From NCBI GenBank assembly GCA_012959435.1, contig DUDF01000045.1, positions 1 through 32,016 of the forward strand: a stretch of 32,016 nt of DNA, given 5' to 3'. A program made the translations under genes and the position numbers. Within the stretch, counting starts at the first letter, position 1; each line of letters starts with the position of its first letter. Shown one piece after another: positions 1-7,768 of the stretch. The notes under the pieces are model-generated. The model had not been told where the DNA came from, did not search any database, and saw only the letters and a program-made list of their open reading frames with translations. This DNA is from Candidatus Poseidoniales archaeon. Lineage in GTDB: Archaea > Thermoplasmatota > Poseidoniia > Poseidoniales > Thalassarchaeaceae.

Positions 1-1403
1 GCTTTTGCTCGTTTCTTTTCGCCACTAGAGATTTTGATTTTTGTTTCTTCAATTGCCTTTTTTGCACCAACGGTCTTGTCCTTTTGTTTGCGTCCAGCAT
101 CAAAATATCGTTGCGCATTTTGGTGAACAGTTTGGTCTAAGTGCAACTCAATCCTTTGTTCAGGCTCACCATCTTCGTCTGGCAGATAAGCCTTCATCGT
201 CCGCTTGGATGGGTCCAGTGATTCAATCCATTCAATACTCTTGACTTGGCTGCGGATATTATCCCATCCATCGGCTTCTATTGCCGACAAAGTTTGCGAC
301 AGAAGTGTATCAACATGACCCCAATTATCTTGAATTGAGATACCAAGTTGTTGTTGTGATTTTCCTTTTGCTTCAAAGCCAATTATTGCTCTTTCTTGTT
401 GAACTAAGCGGCGCTCAAGTGAACTCCCATCGTCACGTTGTTGGCGGTCATCAACCATTTGCGTCGCCTTTTCTTGTTGGCGTCGAGCCATCGCTGTTGC
501 ATCCCAGCCACCTTTCCAAGTATCTACTGCAGCAGCCAGAGTGGGGAATTCGATTGAATAATCATCATCATTTGCAGGTAATAAAAATGGCAACGCTTCG
601 ATAGCATGTTCATCAAAAACCTGGTCGCGAACAAGTGGATTCCCGTCTGCTTTTGCTAACTCTTCTTCTGCGGTACTTGCTAGTATACAGTGGCCACCAT
701 TACCGTTATCCAATTGTTTAGTTAGTGAATGTAGGCCACTGACTAAGTCTGCGATTTCATCTTCATCTAAGTCAATAGCCATTCGGTCAACCGAAATTTC
801 AGCAATCCCACAGATTGCTTCAGCATAAGCACCAGCCAAATTTGCCCGGCTTGCTAATGTTCTGACAATGTCTGCATCACTTTCCGCCAATAATGGTGCT
901 AACTCTTCCACAGTCAGGGTTCTTGGGTCAACTTGTGCTGGCGGAAATTCATAGTTTTCACCGCGCTTCAAAACTCGCTTAGCGTATTTTACATTGGTTA
1001 ATGGTTGAATAATGACTCCTTCTGAGTCAAGAAGCAAAACATTACCATCGCGGAACATCTCAATAACTAGACTGCGTAGTCCATCTTTAGTCTCAAAATC
1101 AAGAGTGATAATACGGTCAAAAGCGTGTTGTCGCACATTGACAAAACGTCCATTGAAAAGGTGTTTGCGCATCAGCATTGAGAAAGAAGAGGGGTTTGGA
1201 GGCATTGGTCTGTCACGTCTTGAAAGATAGATTCTCTTACCACGAACAACTACTAGATCAATCTGGGCTTCTTCCTTGGGGTTTAGCCTCAGAACTACTT
1301 GCTCCCAATGTGGATGGTATGATTTACGTGCTCGTGAACCGATGTAAGGTCGCAGTTCGGCGACAATTCTCGCCACGTCAAAACTGCTCATTTGTCCTTT
1401 CAT
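1..1403 (-). CDS. NFACT family protein (Rqc2/RqcH/NEMF-like), C-terminus cut off by window edge
   Basis: This frame is open from the ATG at 1403 to the left edge (467 codons), but the ORF track lists only its plus-strand shadows. My translation begins MKGQMSSFDVARIVAELRPYIG and continues with PPNPSSFSMLMRKHLFNGR, QHAFDRIITLDF and VIEMFRDGNVLLLD, which follow the archaeal and eukaryotic NFACT-N domain. The Asp of SFDV and the Asp-Arg of FDRI match residues known to matter in Rqc2/RqcH. Family knowledge: these proteins bind 60S/50S subunits carrying stalled peptidyl-tRNA and, in bacteria and yeast, recruit tRNA for C-terminal tailing. The visible part ends in a charged, probably coiled-coil region; the NFACT-R part should lie off-window. 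A GGAGGGTGAT Shine-Dalgarno-like stretch (1407-1416) precedes the ATG, and a second ATG four codons in is possible. The family call is secure; a role in rescue in this organism is inference. Confidence 0.88.
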   Translation of the reverse strand, partial: MKGQMSSFDVARIVAELRPYIGSRARKSYHPHWEQVVLRLNPKEEAQIDLVVVRGKRIYLSRRDRPMPPNPSSFSMLMRKHLFNGRFVNVRQHAFDRIITLDFETKDGLRSLVIEMFRDGNVLLLDSEGVIIQPLTNVKYAKRVLKRGENYEFPPAQVDPRTLTVEELAPLLAESDADIVRTLASRANLAGAYAEAICGIAEISVDRMAIDLDEDEIADLVSGLHSLTKQLDNGNGGHCILASTAEEELAKADGNPLVRDQVFDEHAIEALPFLLPANDDDYSIEFPTLAAAVDTWKGGWDATAMARRQQEKATQMVDDRQQRDDGSSLERRLVQQERAIIGFEAKGKSQQQLGISIQDNWGHVDTLLSQTLSAIEADGWDNIRSQVKSIEWIESLDPSKRTMKAYLPDEDGEPEQRIELHLDQTVHQNAQRYFDAGRKQKDKTVGAKKAIEETKIKISSGEKKRAK

Positions 1404-1487
1404 GTCATCACCCTCCCTCGCTGTTGACCCTCGCGTGTCAATTACCACCCCAGCGCTGACCCTTCATCAAATACCCCATTGATTTAC

Positions 1488-1499
1488 TATTTTTGACGG
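1488..1499 (+). promoter_or_regulatory. Putative promoter of the LemA-family gene (TATTTTTGACGG)
   Basis: A T-rich box followed by ACGG lies 37 nt upstream of the ATG. Similar TTTTAACGG boxes precede two other plus-strand genes in the window (15991 and 21841). About 12 nt further on, CTCATAGGC repeats the sequence found in the aconitase promoter region. Pattern-based only; the start of transcription is not known. Confidence 0.35.
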
Positions 1500-1535
1500 C
1501 CATAGACTCATAGGCGACTTAACCTTCGGGCGGCC

Positions 1536-2270
1536 ATGGCAGGAATCTTGTTACTAGTGGCTGTAGTAGTCGTAATCATACTGTTAATGCTAATTTTTTG
1601 GATAATTAGTGCATACAATCGTATGGTTGACTTGCGCAATGAAGTTGAAAATCAGTATCAAAATTTAGAGACACAGATAGGAGTCAAAGACCAAAAGATT
1701 GCATTTGTTGAAGAAACAGATTTAGCGCAATTAGGATTAGAGTCTTCGGTATATGACAAAATTATTGATGCGCGTAAAAAGTTTGCATCCGCTAAGAGCA
1801 GTGGTAATAGGGGCGATATGATGGCAGCAAATGGCCTGTTGGATTCAGTAATCCCACAGGTTCTTGCATTTGCAGAAGACAACCCTGAATTGACTTCTCA
1901 CCATGTATTAGTTGCTGGTCTTGAAGAAGGGGTTCAAGCAATAGCAAAGATGGCAAATGAAGTTGAGGAATACAATCAGGCAGCAAAGAATTACAACACA
2001 GTCACTGAGATGTTCCCCACTCTACTAGTTGCGCGCATGTTTGGTTTTGAGCGAGCTGACTTGTTTGATATATATTCTAGAGAACAAGTTGAACAGATGT
2101 TTGACCGTAGGGCAAGTCTTGGTAGTTTTGTTGAGTCAAAGAAATCCGATGCTGATTTGAAGACTGAGGGATTAAAGGATGAAATCGCTGCAACCGAGGC
2201 TGAAATCGAATTGATGAAGGCAAAGGCTGAACTTGCTGCAATGAAAGAGAAAATGGCTGAAGATGAGTAA
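1536..2270 (+). CDS. LemA family protein, membrane-anchored, with C-terminal coiled coil
   Basis: The 244-residue protein begins with a strong hydrophobic helix (about residues 4-26) followed by YNRMVDLRNEVENQYQNLETQI, which matches the LemA start. The diagnostic LemA end is clear: EYNQAAKNYNTVTEMFPTLLVARMFGFERADLFD, about residues 143-178. Family knowledge: LemA proteins have a short N-terminal tail, one membrane helix and a long helical bundle. Their biochemical role is unresolved. Unlike short bacterial LemA proteins, this one continues about 65 residues beyond the FGF motif into an Ala/Glu/Lys-rich coiled coil (about 200-244), possibly a partner-binding arm. Its stop codon directly abuts the stop of the convergent GIDE-domain gene. 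The ATG at 1536 places the hydrophobic helix right at the N-terminus. Confidence 0.85.
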   Translation: MAGILLLVAVVVVIILLMLIFWIISAYNRMVDLRNEVENQYQNLETQIGVKDQKIAFVEETDLAQLGLESSVYDKIIDARKKFASAKSSGNRGDMMAANGLLDSVIPQVLAFAEDNPELTSHHVLVAGLEEGVQAIAKMANEVEEYNQAAKNYNTVTEMFPTLLVARMFGFERADLFDIYSREQVEQMFDRRASLGSFVESKKSDADLKTEGLKDEIAATEAEIELMKAKAELAAMKEKMAEDE

Positions 2271-3824
2271 TCAAATTGCTGTTACCATTAACATAATGCT
2301 ACTGAGTATGAGGAAAGCGCTTGCACCATATCGGCTGATTGTAGAGGACTTAGCTTTCAGAACTGAAAACTCAGTTCCTTTTTGGATGACTGCATGTCGA
2401 CGAGGTGCATCTTCTCCAACTGCAACTAATGTGTGATGGACTCTGCTGGCATTTTCTGAAACAGTCCCCCTTGGTATCTCATCGTGTGGGCGACTTTTGA
2501 TGCGCGCCATTGTGTATACTGGGTCACCTAATTGTAATCCGTATAACTCCCATCTGTGTTTTCTCACATCACCTTTGGTGTAAAGGCCATTACCTCCTTT
2601 TCTGCCAGGGTTATCCGACCCCCAAATTTCATCAAGAGGTGAATTTCTGAATGTAGGTAGGTCAACTATTATCCCACCACTCCCATCATGTAACATGAAA
2701 GGAGAAGCACTACTGTCACCGCGGATCGATTTCCATGCACATTCGGTTTTAGTATGCCACTTTCCTTCACTATCTCGGTATCTAGTTTTCCAGCAATGGT
2801 ATATGCTGTATGACCATGACCATCCAACAAGATTGTCAAAAGTCCAATTAGAATCACGATAATTGTCTACATGTACGGTCTCTAAAGGCTCAAATGATGC
2901 AGGTCTAACTTGACCAACTAATTCATTATGACCTGCATCAATGAATTTTACAATTGATGTCACAGTATCCCATGCTTCCATCACTCTCTTATTCTGGAAA
3001 TAAGAGATGGTGACAGAAACAGCCCCAATTACTAGTCCAGCCAATAAGAATGGCATTGTTGATTGCCGCTCTTCACCTACAGGGACGGAAAGCCAAACTC
3101 CCACGAGGAACATTACCGAGAATGTATGGAATAGGAATCGAGATGTGATTTGTGGTGGCGTAGTATTGTATAATGCACGGTATCGATGATGGCGTGGGTG
3201 TTCACCAAAAATCATTTCTTGGGCGTTTAATGTATCAGCCTTTTTGATTACCTTTTTCATCTGTTCATATGCTTCTGCTTCAGTAGCAAATCTCTCATCT
3301 TCTTCACCATCAGTATAGGTGACCCATTCTTCGCCATCTTCTTTGACTTGTATAGCGGGGCCATCCTGCTCATAGCGAGCCAGAGGATCAGGTAGCCATG
3401 CACTTACTTTTTCATTCCATTCAACTCTATCTAAATGCCACTTTGAAGGGTCCATTGGTGGTAATGGCGGCACAGACCATGTACCACTTTGGCTACTATC
3501 TGGTAACATGTCTTTCATCATATTATTGAATGGATTAGGGCTAGCAAAACCGAGTATCATTAATCCGATTGAACCGTAAAAGAGTGGCTCTACTTGAGTG
3601 GACATAATGCTAGTCATTATTCCAAAACCAAGTGCAAGCGCACCCAACCCCCAAATAATCCAAGTTACAACTGAACTAGGCCAAGTCCAGCAGAAGTTTT
3701 TCGGGAGTAGTGGCTTTTTTTCCTCCCCCTCAATACCTGCACCATCAACAATATTGGACAATTTTTCATCTTCAACATTGGAATCAGAGGCAATATTTGC
3801 CAAATTTTCATCTTTGCCTCCCAT
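2271..3824 (-). CDS. GIDE-domain (MUL1-like BAM domain) multi-pass membrane protein
   Basis: This 517-residue protein has an acidic N-terminus, then hydrophobic helices near residues 48-68, 80-97, 228-247 and 253-272, and a C-terminal helix that ends the protein. Between the last two helices is a beta-rich region: HNELVGQVRPAS, then WSWSYSIYHCW, ASPFMLHDGSGGIIVDLP, and later LGDPVYTMARI and a final KGTEFSVLKAKS before the helix. This order (GxV start, xPFxLxDGxGxxxVD, GDPVYxxA, last helix) matches the GIDE/BAM domain known from the mitochondrial ligase MUL1. No RING finger is visible, as in prokaryotic GIDE proteins. An acidic insertion (about residues 165-200) lies between the first and second helix pairs. 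Convergent LemA shares the locus. The GIDE call is fairly secure; function is unknown. Confidence 0.68.
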   Translation of the reverse strand: MGGKDENLANIASDSNVEDEKLSNIVDGAGIEGEEKKPLLPKNFCWTWPSSVVTWIIWGLGALALGFGIMTSIMSTQVEPLFYGSIGLMILGFASPNPFNNMMKDMLPDSSQSGTWSVPPLPPMDPSKWHLDRVEWNEKVSAWLPDPLARYEQDGPAIQVKEDGEEWVTYTDGEEDERFATEAEAYEQMKKVIKKADTLNAQEMIFGEHPRHHRYRALYNTTPPQITSRFLFHTFSVMFLVGVWLSVPVGEERQSTMPFLLAGLVIGAVSVTISYFQNKRVMEAWDTVTSIVKFIDAGHNELVGQVRPASFEPLETVHVDNYRDSNWTFDNLVGWSWSYSIYHCWKTRYRDSEGKWHTKTECAWKSIRGDSSASPFMLHDGSGGIIVDLPTFRNSPLDEIWGSDNPGRKGGNGLYTKGDVRKHRWELYGLQLGDPVYTMARIKSRPHDEIPRGTVSENASRVHHTLVAVGEDAPRRHAVIQKGTEFSVLKAKSSTISRYGASAFLILSSIMLMVTAI

Positions 3825-3832
3825 TTTGCTCT

Positions 3833-3840
3833 ACCTCCTT
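3833..3840 (-). promoter_or_regulatory. Strong Shine-Dalgarno site (AAGGAGGT) of the GIDE-domain gene
   Basis: On the minus strand AAGGAGGT lies 8 nt before the ATG at 3824 and fixes that start. The upstream NUDIX-MBL gene ends at 3866, so the two genes are probably co-transcribed and this one is translated from its own ribosome binding site. Confidence 0.75.
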
Positions 3841-3865
3841 GAACTTTGGTGAACTTCCCAATCCT

Positions 3866-5395
3866 TCATCGTGTCGCAAGTTTCCACTCCGAATCAATTT
3901 GTTGAATATCTCCTGCTCTTTGGTGGGCGAGAAGATGTGATAGCGTTTGGTCTATCTTGAGAATTGGGTGGGCATCGGGAGTGTCATCGTAAGCGTAGCC
4001 AGCAATTTGAGTGATTTCACTCATCCCATTTTTCACTGCATCTAATACCCTTGCATGTCTAGCCCTTCTATGTGTGAGATATCGATTCAGTAGTTTTTCT
4101 GGCACAGGGGAAAGAGGACCATGAGCAGGCAAAAGAATAGGGGGTTTCAAGTCACGCAATCTCTCAAGGCTAGAGAGATATTTATCCATGTCACCATCAC
4201 TTGGAGGCACTAGAATTGTACCTACCATCACAGCCATATCTCCTGAAATAATACCAACTTCATTTGATAGACAAATATGTCCTGGGCAGTGGCCAGGTGT
4301 TTCTAGAACATTCCATGTTCTCCCACTCAAGGTGAATGTATCACCATCTTTCAGAACCTTGTCAGTATCACACGTGGGGATCACGGTGTGAGTCTCTGAA
4401 GTTGCCCAAATCGGCGCTTGATAGATTTCTGAAATCCTAGCCAAATCACCAATATGATCAGGGTGGCGATGAGTGAAAATGGTTGCAATGACTTTGCTAC
4501 CGCGTGATTCTGCTGTTCGAATTCTTCGCTCTAGATATGCAAGCCCATCATCAGATTTTGCTGCTGGGTCAACGACTACTAAGTCGCCACCCATATCTCC
4601 AATGATGTAGCAATTAGTATGGGTGGCGGGAGGCAGCGTTTGGGTTGGAAGAGGGATACATTCAACGCTAGGAGCGAACTCTATTCGATGTTCACCACAA
4701 GGTGGATTTTCAGACATTGTTGATGTAGCTGATTCAATATCTCCTCCCGATTTCTTGAGAGATGCAATCATATCGCGAAGAAGAGTAATTTGAGGTGGTG
4801 GGATTCTCATTTCACTATTATTCCAAGCGTCAAGTGCTTGCATTGGAGTTAACCAACGAAACTCATCAAATTCACTTCGCCCACTGGGTAGTTTTGGCTC
4901 TGGTGGATTTGAGTCATGCAGGTGGAAGAAGCGATTAGTAAAGCGCATTGGGGCGAGAGGTGGCGTAGTTCGGATTGAGATTATTTTGAATCCGTTAGAA
5001 TTAGCACTAAGGCTACCTCGCTTTACATGAGGGTACCAGTTTTCACCATTTTCTATTACTTCATCTCGTACATTTTCGTCAACAAATACAATGCCATTTT
5101 CACTATTGGTCCAACCAACCTCTTCTACAATTTCCCGCATTAAAGCGGCAAGGGCAGCACCATCCTCATCAGCTGATAATTGAGGTAATTCATTGGCAGC
5201 AATGCGGTCAAATCGAGTCACGCCGCCACCAGGGAAGGCCCAGAAATCAGGAAATGAAGGCATCTGGGAAACTCTGTGGCAAAATAGGATTTCAGCCCCT
5301 TCATCACCATCACGTGTAATCACTAGAGATGCAGAAGGTCGTATCCGCGGGTCTGCCATCTCAGGCATCACGAATCCTTCGGGCACCTCGCTCAT
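3866..5395 (-). CDS. NUDIX hydrolase fused to LACTB2-like metallo-beta-lactamase-fold hydrolase
   Basis: Two domains are evident in one 509-residue chain (residue numbers from the ATG at 5395; the track uses a GTG four codons earlier). Residues about 15-210 are NUDIX: WAFPGGGV, then REIVEEVGW (87-95), the core of the Nudix box. The gap between the glycine strand and REUxEE is longer than canonical, as in NUDT19-like members, and the first box Glu is not in place. Residues about 235-509 are an MBL fold: HRHPDH (309-314), PGHCPGH (H369), ISGD (D386) and PAHG (H425) complete a two-metal site. The C-terminal tail, starting near YLTHRRARHARVLDAV, matches the helical end of LACTB2. Family knowledge: NUDIX enzymes cleave nucleoside-diphosphate-linked compounds, and LACTB2 is a single-strand RNA endonuclease. 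The substrate here is unknown. Confidence 0.85.
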   Translation of the reverse strand: MSEVPEGFVMPEMADPRIRPSASLVITRDGDEGAEILFCHRVSQMPSFPDFWAFPGGGVTRFDRIAANELPQLSADEDGAALAALMREIVEEVGWTNSENGIVFVDENVRDEVIENGENWYPHVKRGSLSANSNGFKIISIRTTPPLAPMRFTNRFFHLHDSNPPEPKLPSGRSEFDEFRWLTPMQALDAWNNSEMRIPPPQITLLRDMIASLKKSGGDIESATSTMSENPPCGEHRIEFAPSVECIPLPTQTLPPATHTNCYIIGDMGGDLVVVDPAAKSDDGLAYLERRIRTAESRGSKVIATIFTHRHPDHIGDLARISEIYQAPIWATSETHTVIPTCDTDKVLKDGDTFTLSGRTWNVLETPGHCPGHICLSNEVGIISGDMAVMVGTILVPPSDGDMDKYLSSLERLRDLKPPILLPAHGPLSPVPEKLLNRYLTHRRARHARVLDAVKNGMSEITQIAGYAYDDTPDAHPILKIDQTLSHLLAHQRAGDIQQIDSEWKLATR

Positions 5396-5418
5396 CAGAC
5401 TGCCCACGTAACCCCTCG

Positions 5419-5427
5419 CTTGAAATC
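5419..5427 (+). promoter_or_regulatory. Putative TATA-like box (CTTGAAATC) of the small membrane protein gene
   Basis: CTTGAAATC lies about 23-31 nt upstream of the ATG at 5450, the usual archaeal spacing from TATA box to transcription start. The mRNA would then be leaderless, which favours the ATG over the TTG at 5420 used in the ORF track. A similar TTGAAA box precedes the tRNA at -30 to -36. Confidence 0.4.
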
Positions 5428-5449
5428 TCTTGCACCCATCCGAGCCTAC

Positions 5450-5608
5450 ATGAGTAGGGATGACCCCATCGCTCCACTTCTCGAAGAGGTGGAAAAAGAC
5501 CGGAGGAGAAAGGCCATCACATCACGAATTGCAAGGATTTCTCTTGCATGGTTCATGATTCTCTTGATGATAGGTTGGGTTTCAAAATACGCCTACCGAT
5601 TAATCTAA
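5450..5608 (+). CDS. Small single-pass membrane protein (52 residues), unknown function
   Basis: From the ATG at 5450 the product reads MSRDDPIAPLLEEVEKDRRRKA, then one hydrophobic helix (about residues 28-47: ARISLAWFMILLMIGWV) and a short tail. The basic stretch before the helix suggests a cytoplasmic N-terminus. The gene is divergent from the NUDIX-MBL gene and lies 108 nt upstream of the lipoprotein gene. I recognise no family. Coding support comes from the clean amphipathic-plus-helix layout and a plausible leaderless promoter, so it could still be chance. Confidence 0.5.
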   Translation: MSRDDPIAPLLEEVEKDRRRKAITSRIARISLAWFMILLMIGWVSKYAYRLI

Positions 5609-5716
5609 TCAGAAGGACCAATATTCATGGCTTTACAAATCTAGTTTTATTTGTTCTTCTCAAATTTCATAGATGATTATAGTAGGGCAACATACTTGCG
5701 TAATTGCTTGGTCGAT

Positions 5717-7192
5717 ATGCATATGCGAGTGAAGGCATTGCTCATGTGCGTCTTGATGGCTTCGTTTTCACTATCAGGTTGCTTTGGTAACGATGGGCCG
5801 TCCGAAGTTATTGATGCCCCCTCAGGTCCCGAAGGTATCTTCGTGACAGGGGCAGACGGTATGCCCGTTGATGTTGAACCACTATCTATGAATTTCACCT
5901 TCAGTGATATTGGTGAAGATGCACCTGAACCAAGTATTGGCGTTACATCCAGTGGCTGCGTATTCTTCATTGCCCTTGAGAAGGTCATGCGTTCTTGTGA
6001 TTATGGCGAATCATGGGAGGACGTCGCAGGTCCGATGTGTGCATTCCAGACCAATGACCCGTGGGGCTGGGTTGATCCTGTTACCGACCGTATATTCGCT
6101 GTTCAGATGCAGGGTCTTGAGACATCTTGGATATGCTGGAGCGATGATGATGGTGAATCTTGGTTGGGCAATCCACATGACTCTGGTACGACTCCAATCA
6201 ATGATCACATCAAACTAGCAACCGGCCCATGGACTAGTAGTGGATACGGCATCCCTGGTCAAATCTCTCAAGCATTCTATGAGACGGCTGTGTACTATTG
6301 TTACAACAAACTCGCAGGCATCTTTTGTTTCACCAGTTTTGATGGAGGCGCTACATTTGACACCGGCGGACTAATCTTCGGTTTGGCCACCACCAATGGT
6401 GGCCTTCATGGAGCTATAACTTCCGCACCGGATGGTACTGTCTACGTAACTCCTAGAGTTGAAACACCCACCGTCATCGTTTCTGATGACAACGGGCTAT
6501 CTTGGTTTGATCGAACTATGGGTGAGGATGTCGGTACACCGTATCCACGCAAGAATTCGGAGGTTGCTACTGATACTGAATCCAATGCATACCACATCTG
6601 GACGGGGGCTGATGAAGGCGTTTACATGTCGAGGAGTACTGATTCGGGCCAGTCTTGGGAACAAACCAGCATTCGAATCAGCCCAGTCGAAGTCATCTCG
6701 ACTGTATTCCCTCAAGTTGATGCCGGTGACCCTGGAAGGATTGCGATTACCTATCTGGGGAGCGAGAACGCGAGTGAATTGAACCAATCCGACCTTGATG
6801 GGAATCCATGGGATGGCAATGCCCACTATGCGAATTCTAACGTCAGCTATTACCTGTATGTTACCTACAGTTTGAACGCGCTCGATGAAAACCCAGTATT
6901 CCACACTGTCCGCGCCTCAACTGATCCGGTGCAGGTTGGTAGCATATGTCTGAACAGCGGTGATTGCCGTGATATTGGTGGCTCGAATCGGAACTTGCTT
7001 GATTTCAACGACCTGCATATTGATCAAGAGGGTCGAGTTTACATCGCGTTCGCAGATGGTTGCACTGGCGATTGTGCTACTGGAAACAATTCCCAACCTG
7101 AAGATTCTCGGACCAGAAGAGGCATCATGTGTTATCTTGAAAGTGGGCCAAGTCTCTACGAATCATTAGGTGTTCTTGCAGAACCCAATTAG
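5717..7192 (+). CDS. Secreted lipoprotein with Asp-box (BNR/sialidase-like) beta-propeller
   Basis: The track start is a TTG at 5651. I prefer the ATG at 5717 (or 5723), because MRVKALLMCVLMASFSLSGCFGN is then a compact lipoprotein signal peptide with the lipobox LSGC. The mature chain contains at least five Asp boxes of the form S-x-D-x-G-x-S/T-W/F: SCDYGESWED, SDDDGESWLG, SFDGGATFDT, SDDNGLSWFD and STDSGQSWEQ. This is the signature of a six- or seven-bladed sialidase-type propeller. I could not assign sialidase catalytic Arg or Tyr residues, so enzyme activity is not claimed; many archaeal members probably only bind. Cysteine pairs such as CLNSGDC and CTGDC suggest extracellular disulfides. 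A TATA-like GATTATAGT lies 35-43 nt upstream. The stop is separated by one base from the convergent FMN reductase stop. Confidence 0.82.
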   Translation: MHMRVKALLMCVLMASFSLSGCFGNDGPSEVIDAPSGPEGIFVTGADGMPVDVEPLSMNFTFSDIGEDAPEPSIGVTSSGCVFFIALEKVMRSCDYGESWEDVAGPMCAFQTNDPWGWVDPVTDRIFAVQMQGLETSWICWSDDDGESWLGNPHDSGTTPINDHIKLATGPWTSSGYGIPGQISQAFYETAVYYCYNKLAGIFCFTSFDGGATFDTGGLIFGLATTNGGLHGAITSAPDGTVYVTPRVETPTVIVSDDNGLSWFDRTMGEDVGTPYPRKNSEVATDTESNAYHIWTGADEGVYMSRSTDSGQSWEQTSIRISPVEVISTVFPQVDAGDPGRIAITYLGSENASELNQSDLDGNPWDGNAHYANSNVSYYLYVTYSLNALDENPVFHTVRASTDPVQVGSICLNSGDCRDIGGSNRNLLDFNDLHIDQEGRVYIAFADGCTGDCATGNNSQPEDSRTRRGIMCYLESGPSLYESLGVLAEPN

Positions 7193-7193
7193 T

Positions 7194-7691
7194 TCATCGC
7201 ACCAGATTATCAATCATGGCATCAATTGTCTCAGGATTTGCTTCTTTATCTCGGCCAGACATACAGGCACGACCGATAACATCAGCTCCAATGTAAGAAA
7301 ATTGTTGTCGCATTGCCATGATGACGTGTGCACCACCACCACCACTATGTGTGGCTAGGCCAACTGGCTTCCCGGTACACATTGTGCGGAAGTTTTGCCA
7401 ATCTCTAGACAACCAAGCAAGGGCATTATTCAAGGTGGGGGGCATCGAACCATTGTACTCTGGAGCGATTACAATCCAAGCATCAGCTTGTGTCATAGTG
7501 TCGACTAGGTCAGAGATATCAGGCGTTTGTTCAGGATTGTTTGTACGTGCTATGGTAAACATTGGCAGGTCCATTTCAGCCAAATCAATAACCTCTGCCT
7601 CATGCCCTTTTTCAGCCGCGGTTGATGCAAAAGTTTCTGCAAGTTCACGGTTAGTTCCGGAAGTAGCGGCAATCATCAGAAAGCGAGCCAT
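7194..7691 (-). CDS. NAD(P)H-dependent FMN reductase (flavodoxin-like)
   Basis: The 165-residue product from the ATG at 7691 starts MARFLMIAATSGTNRELAETFASTAAEKG. Its SGTNRELAE loop is where the FMN phosphate binds in this family. WIVIAPEYNGSMPPTLNNALAWLSRD is the diagnostic PEYNxSxPxxLKNAxDW block of NADPH_FMN_red proteins (azoreductase/chromate reductase-like). Length is near normal for the family. The track start (GTG at 7751) adds 20 residues that do not fit the fold, so the internal ATG is preferred. Family knowledge: such enzymes reduce free flavin, quinones or other acceptors in the cytoplasm. The natural acceptor cannot be told. The gene sits between the lipoprotein gene (convergent) and tRNA-Gln. 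Confidence 0.88.
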   Translation of the reverse strand: MARFLMIAATSGTNRELAETFASTAAEKGHEAEVIDLAEMDLPMFTIARTNNPEQTPDISDLVDTMTQADAWIVIAPEYNGSMPPTLNNALAWLSRDWQNFRTMCTGKPVGLATHSGGGGAHVIMAMRQQFSYIGADVIGRACMSGRDKEANPETIDAMIDNLVR

Positions 7692-7768
7692 GTAACTGCG
7701 AGTGGCAATTGACTCTTGAAGTTGTGTGGCGTTAATCAACTTTAGAATCACAACAGTGAATGATAGGT

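Noticed and set aside
41-1459. Plus-strand ORFs of the track at 41-244, 281-604, 1012-1230 and 1178-1459
   Set aside because: They are antisense to a continuous minus-strand frame with clear NFACT motifs; their own sequences show no family signal.
3866-5407. Start of the NUDIX-MBL protein at GTG 5407
   Set aside because: The ATG at 5395 is four codons downstream and precedes the conserved region equally well; the GTG remains possible but is not needed.
6497-6904. Minus-strand 135-residue ORF inside the lipoprotein gene
   Set aside because: It lies wholly within an ORF with five Asp boxes and has no recognisable domain.
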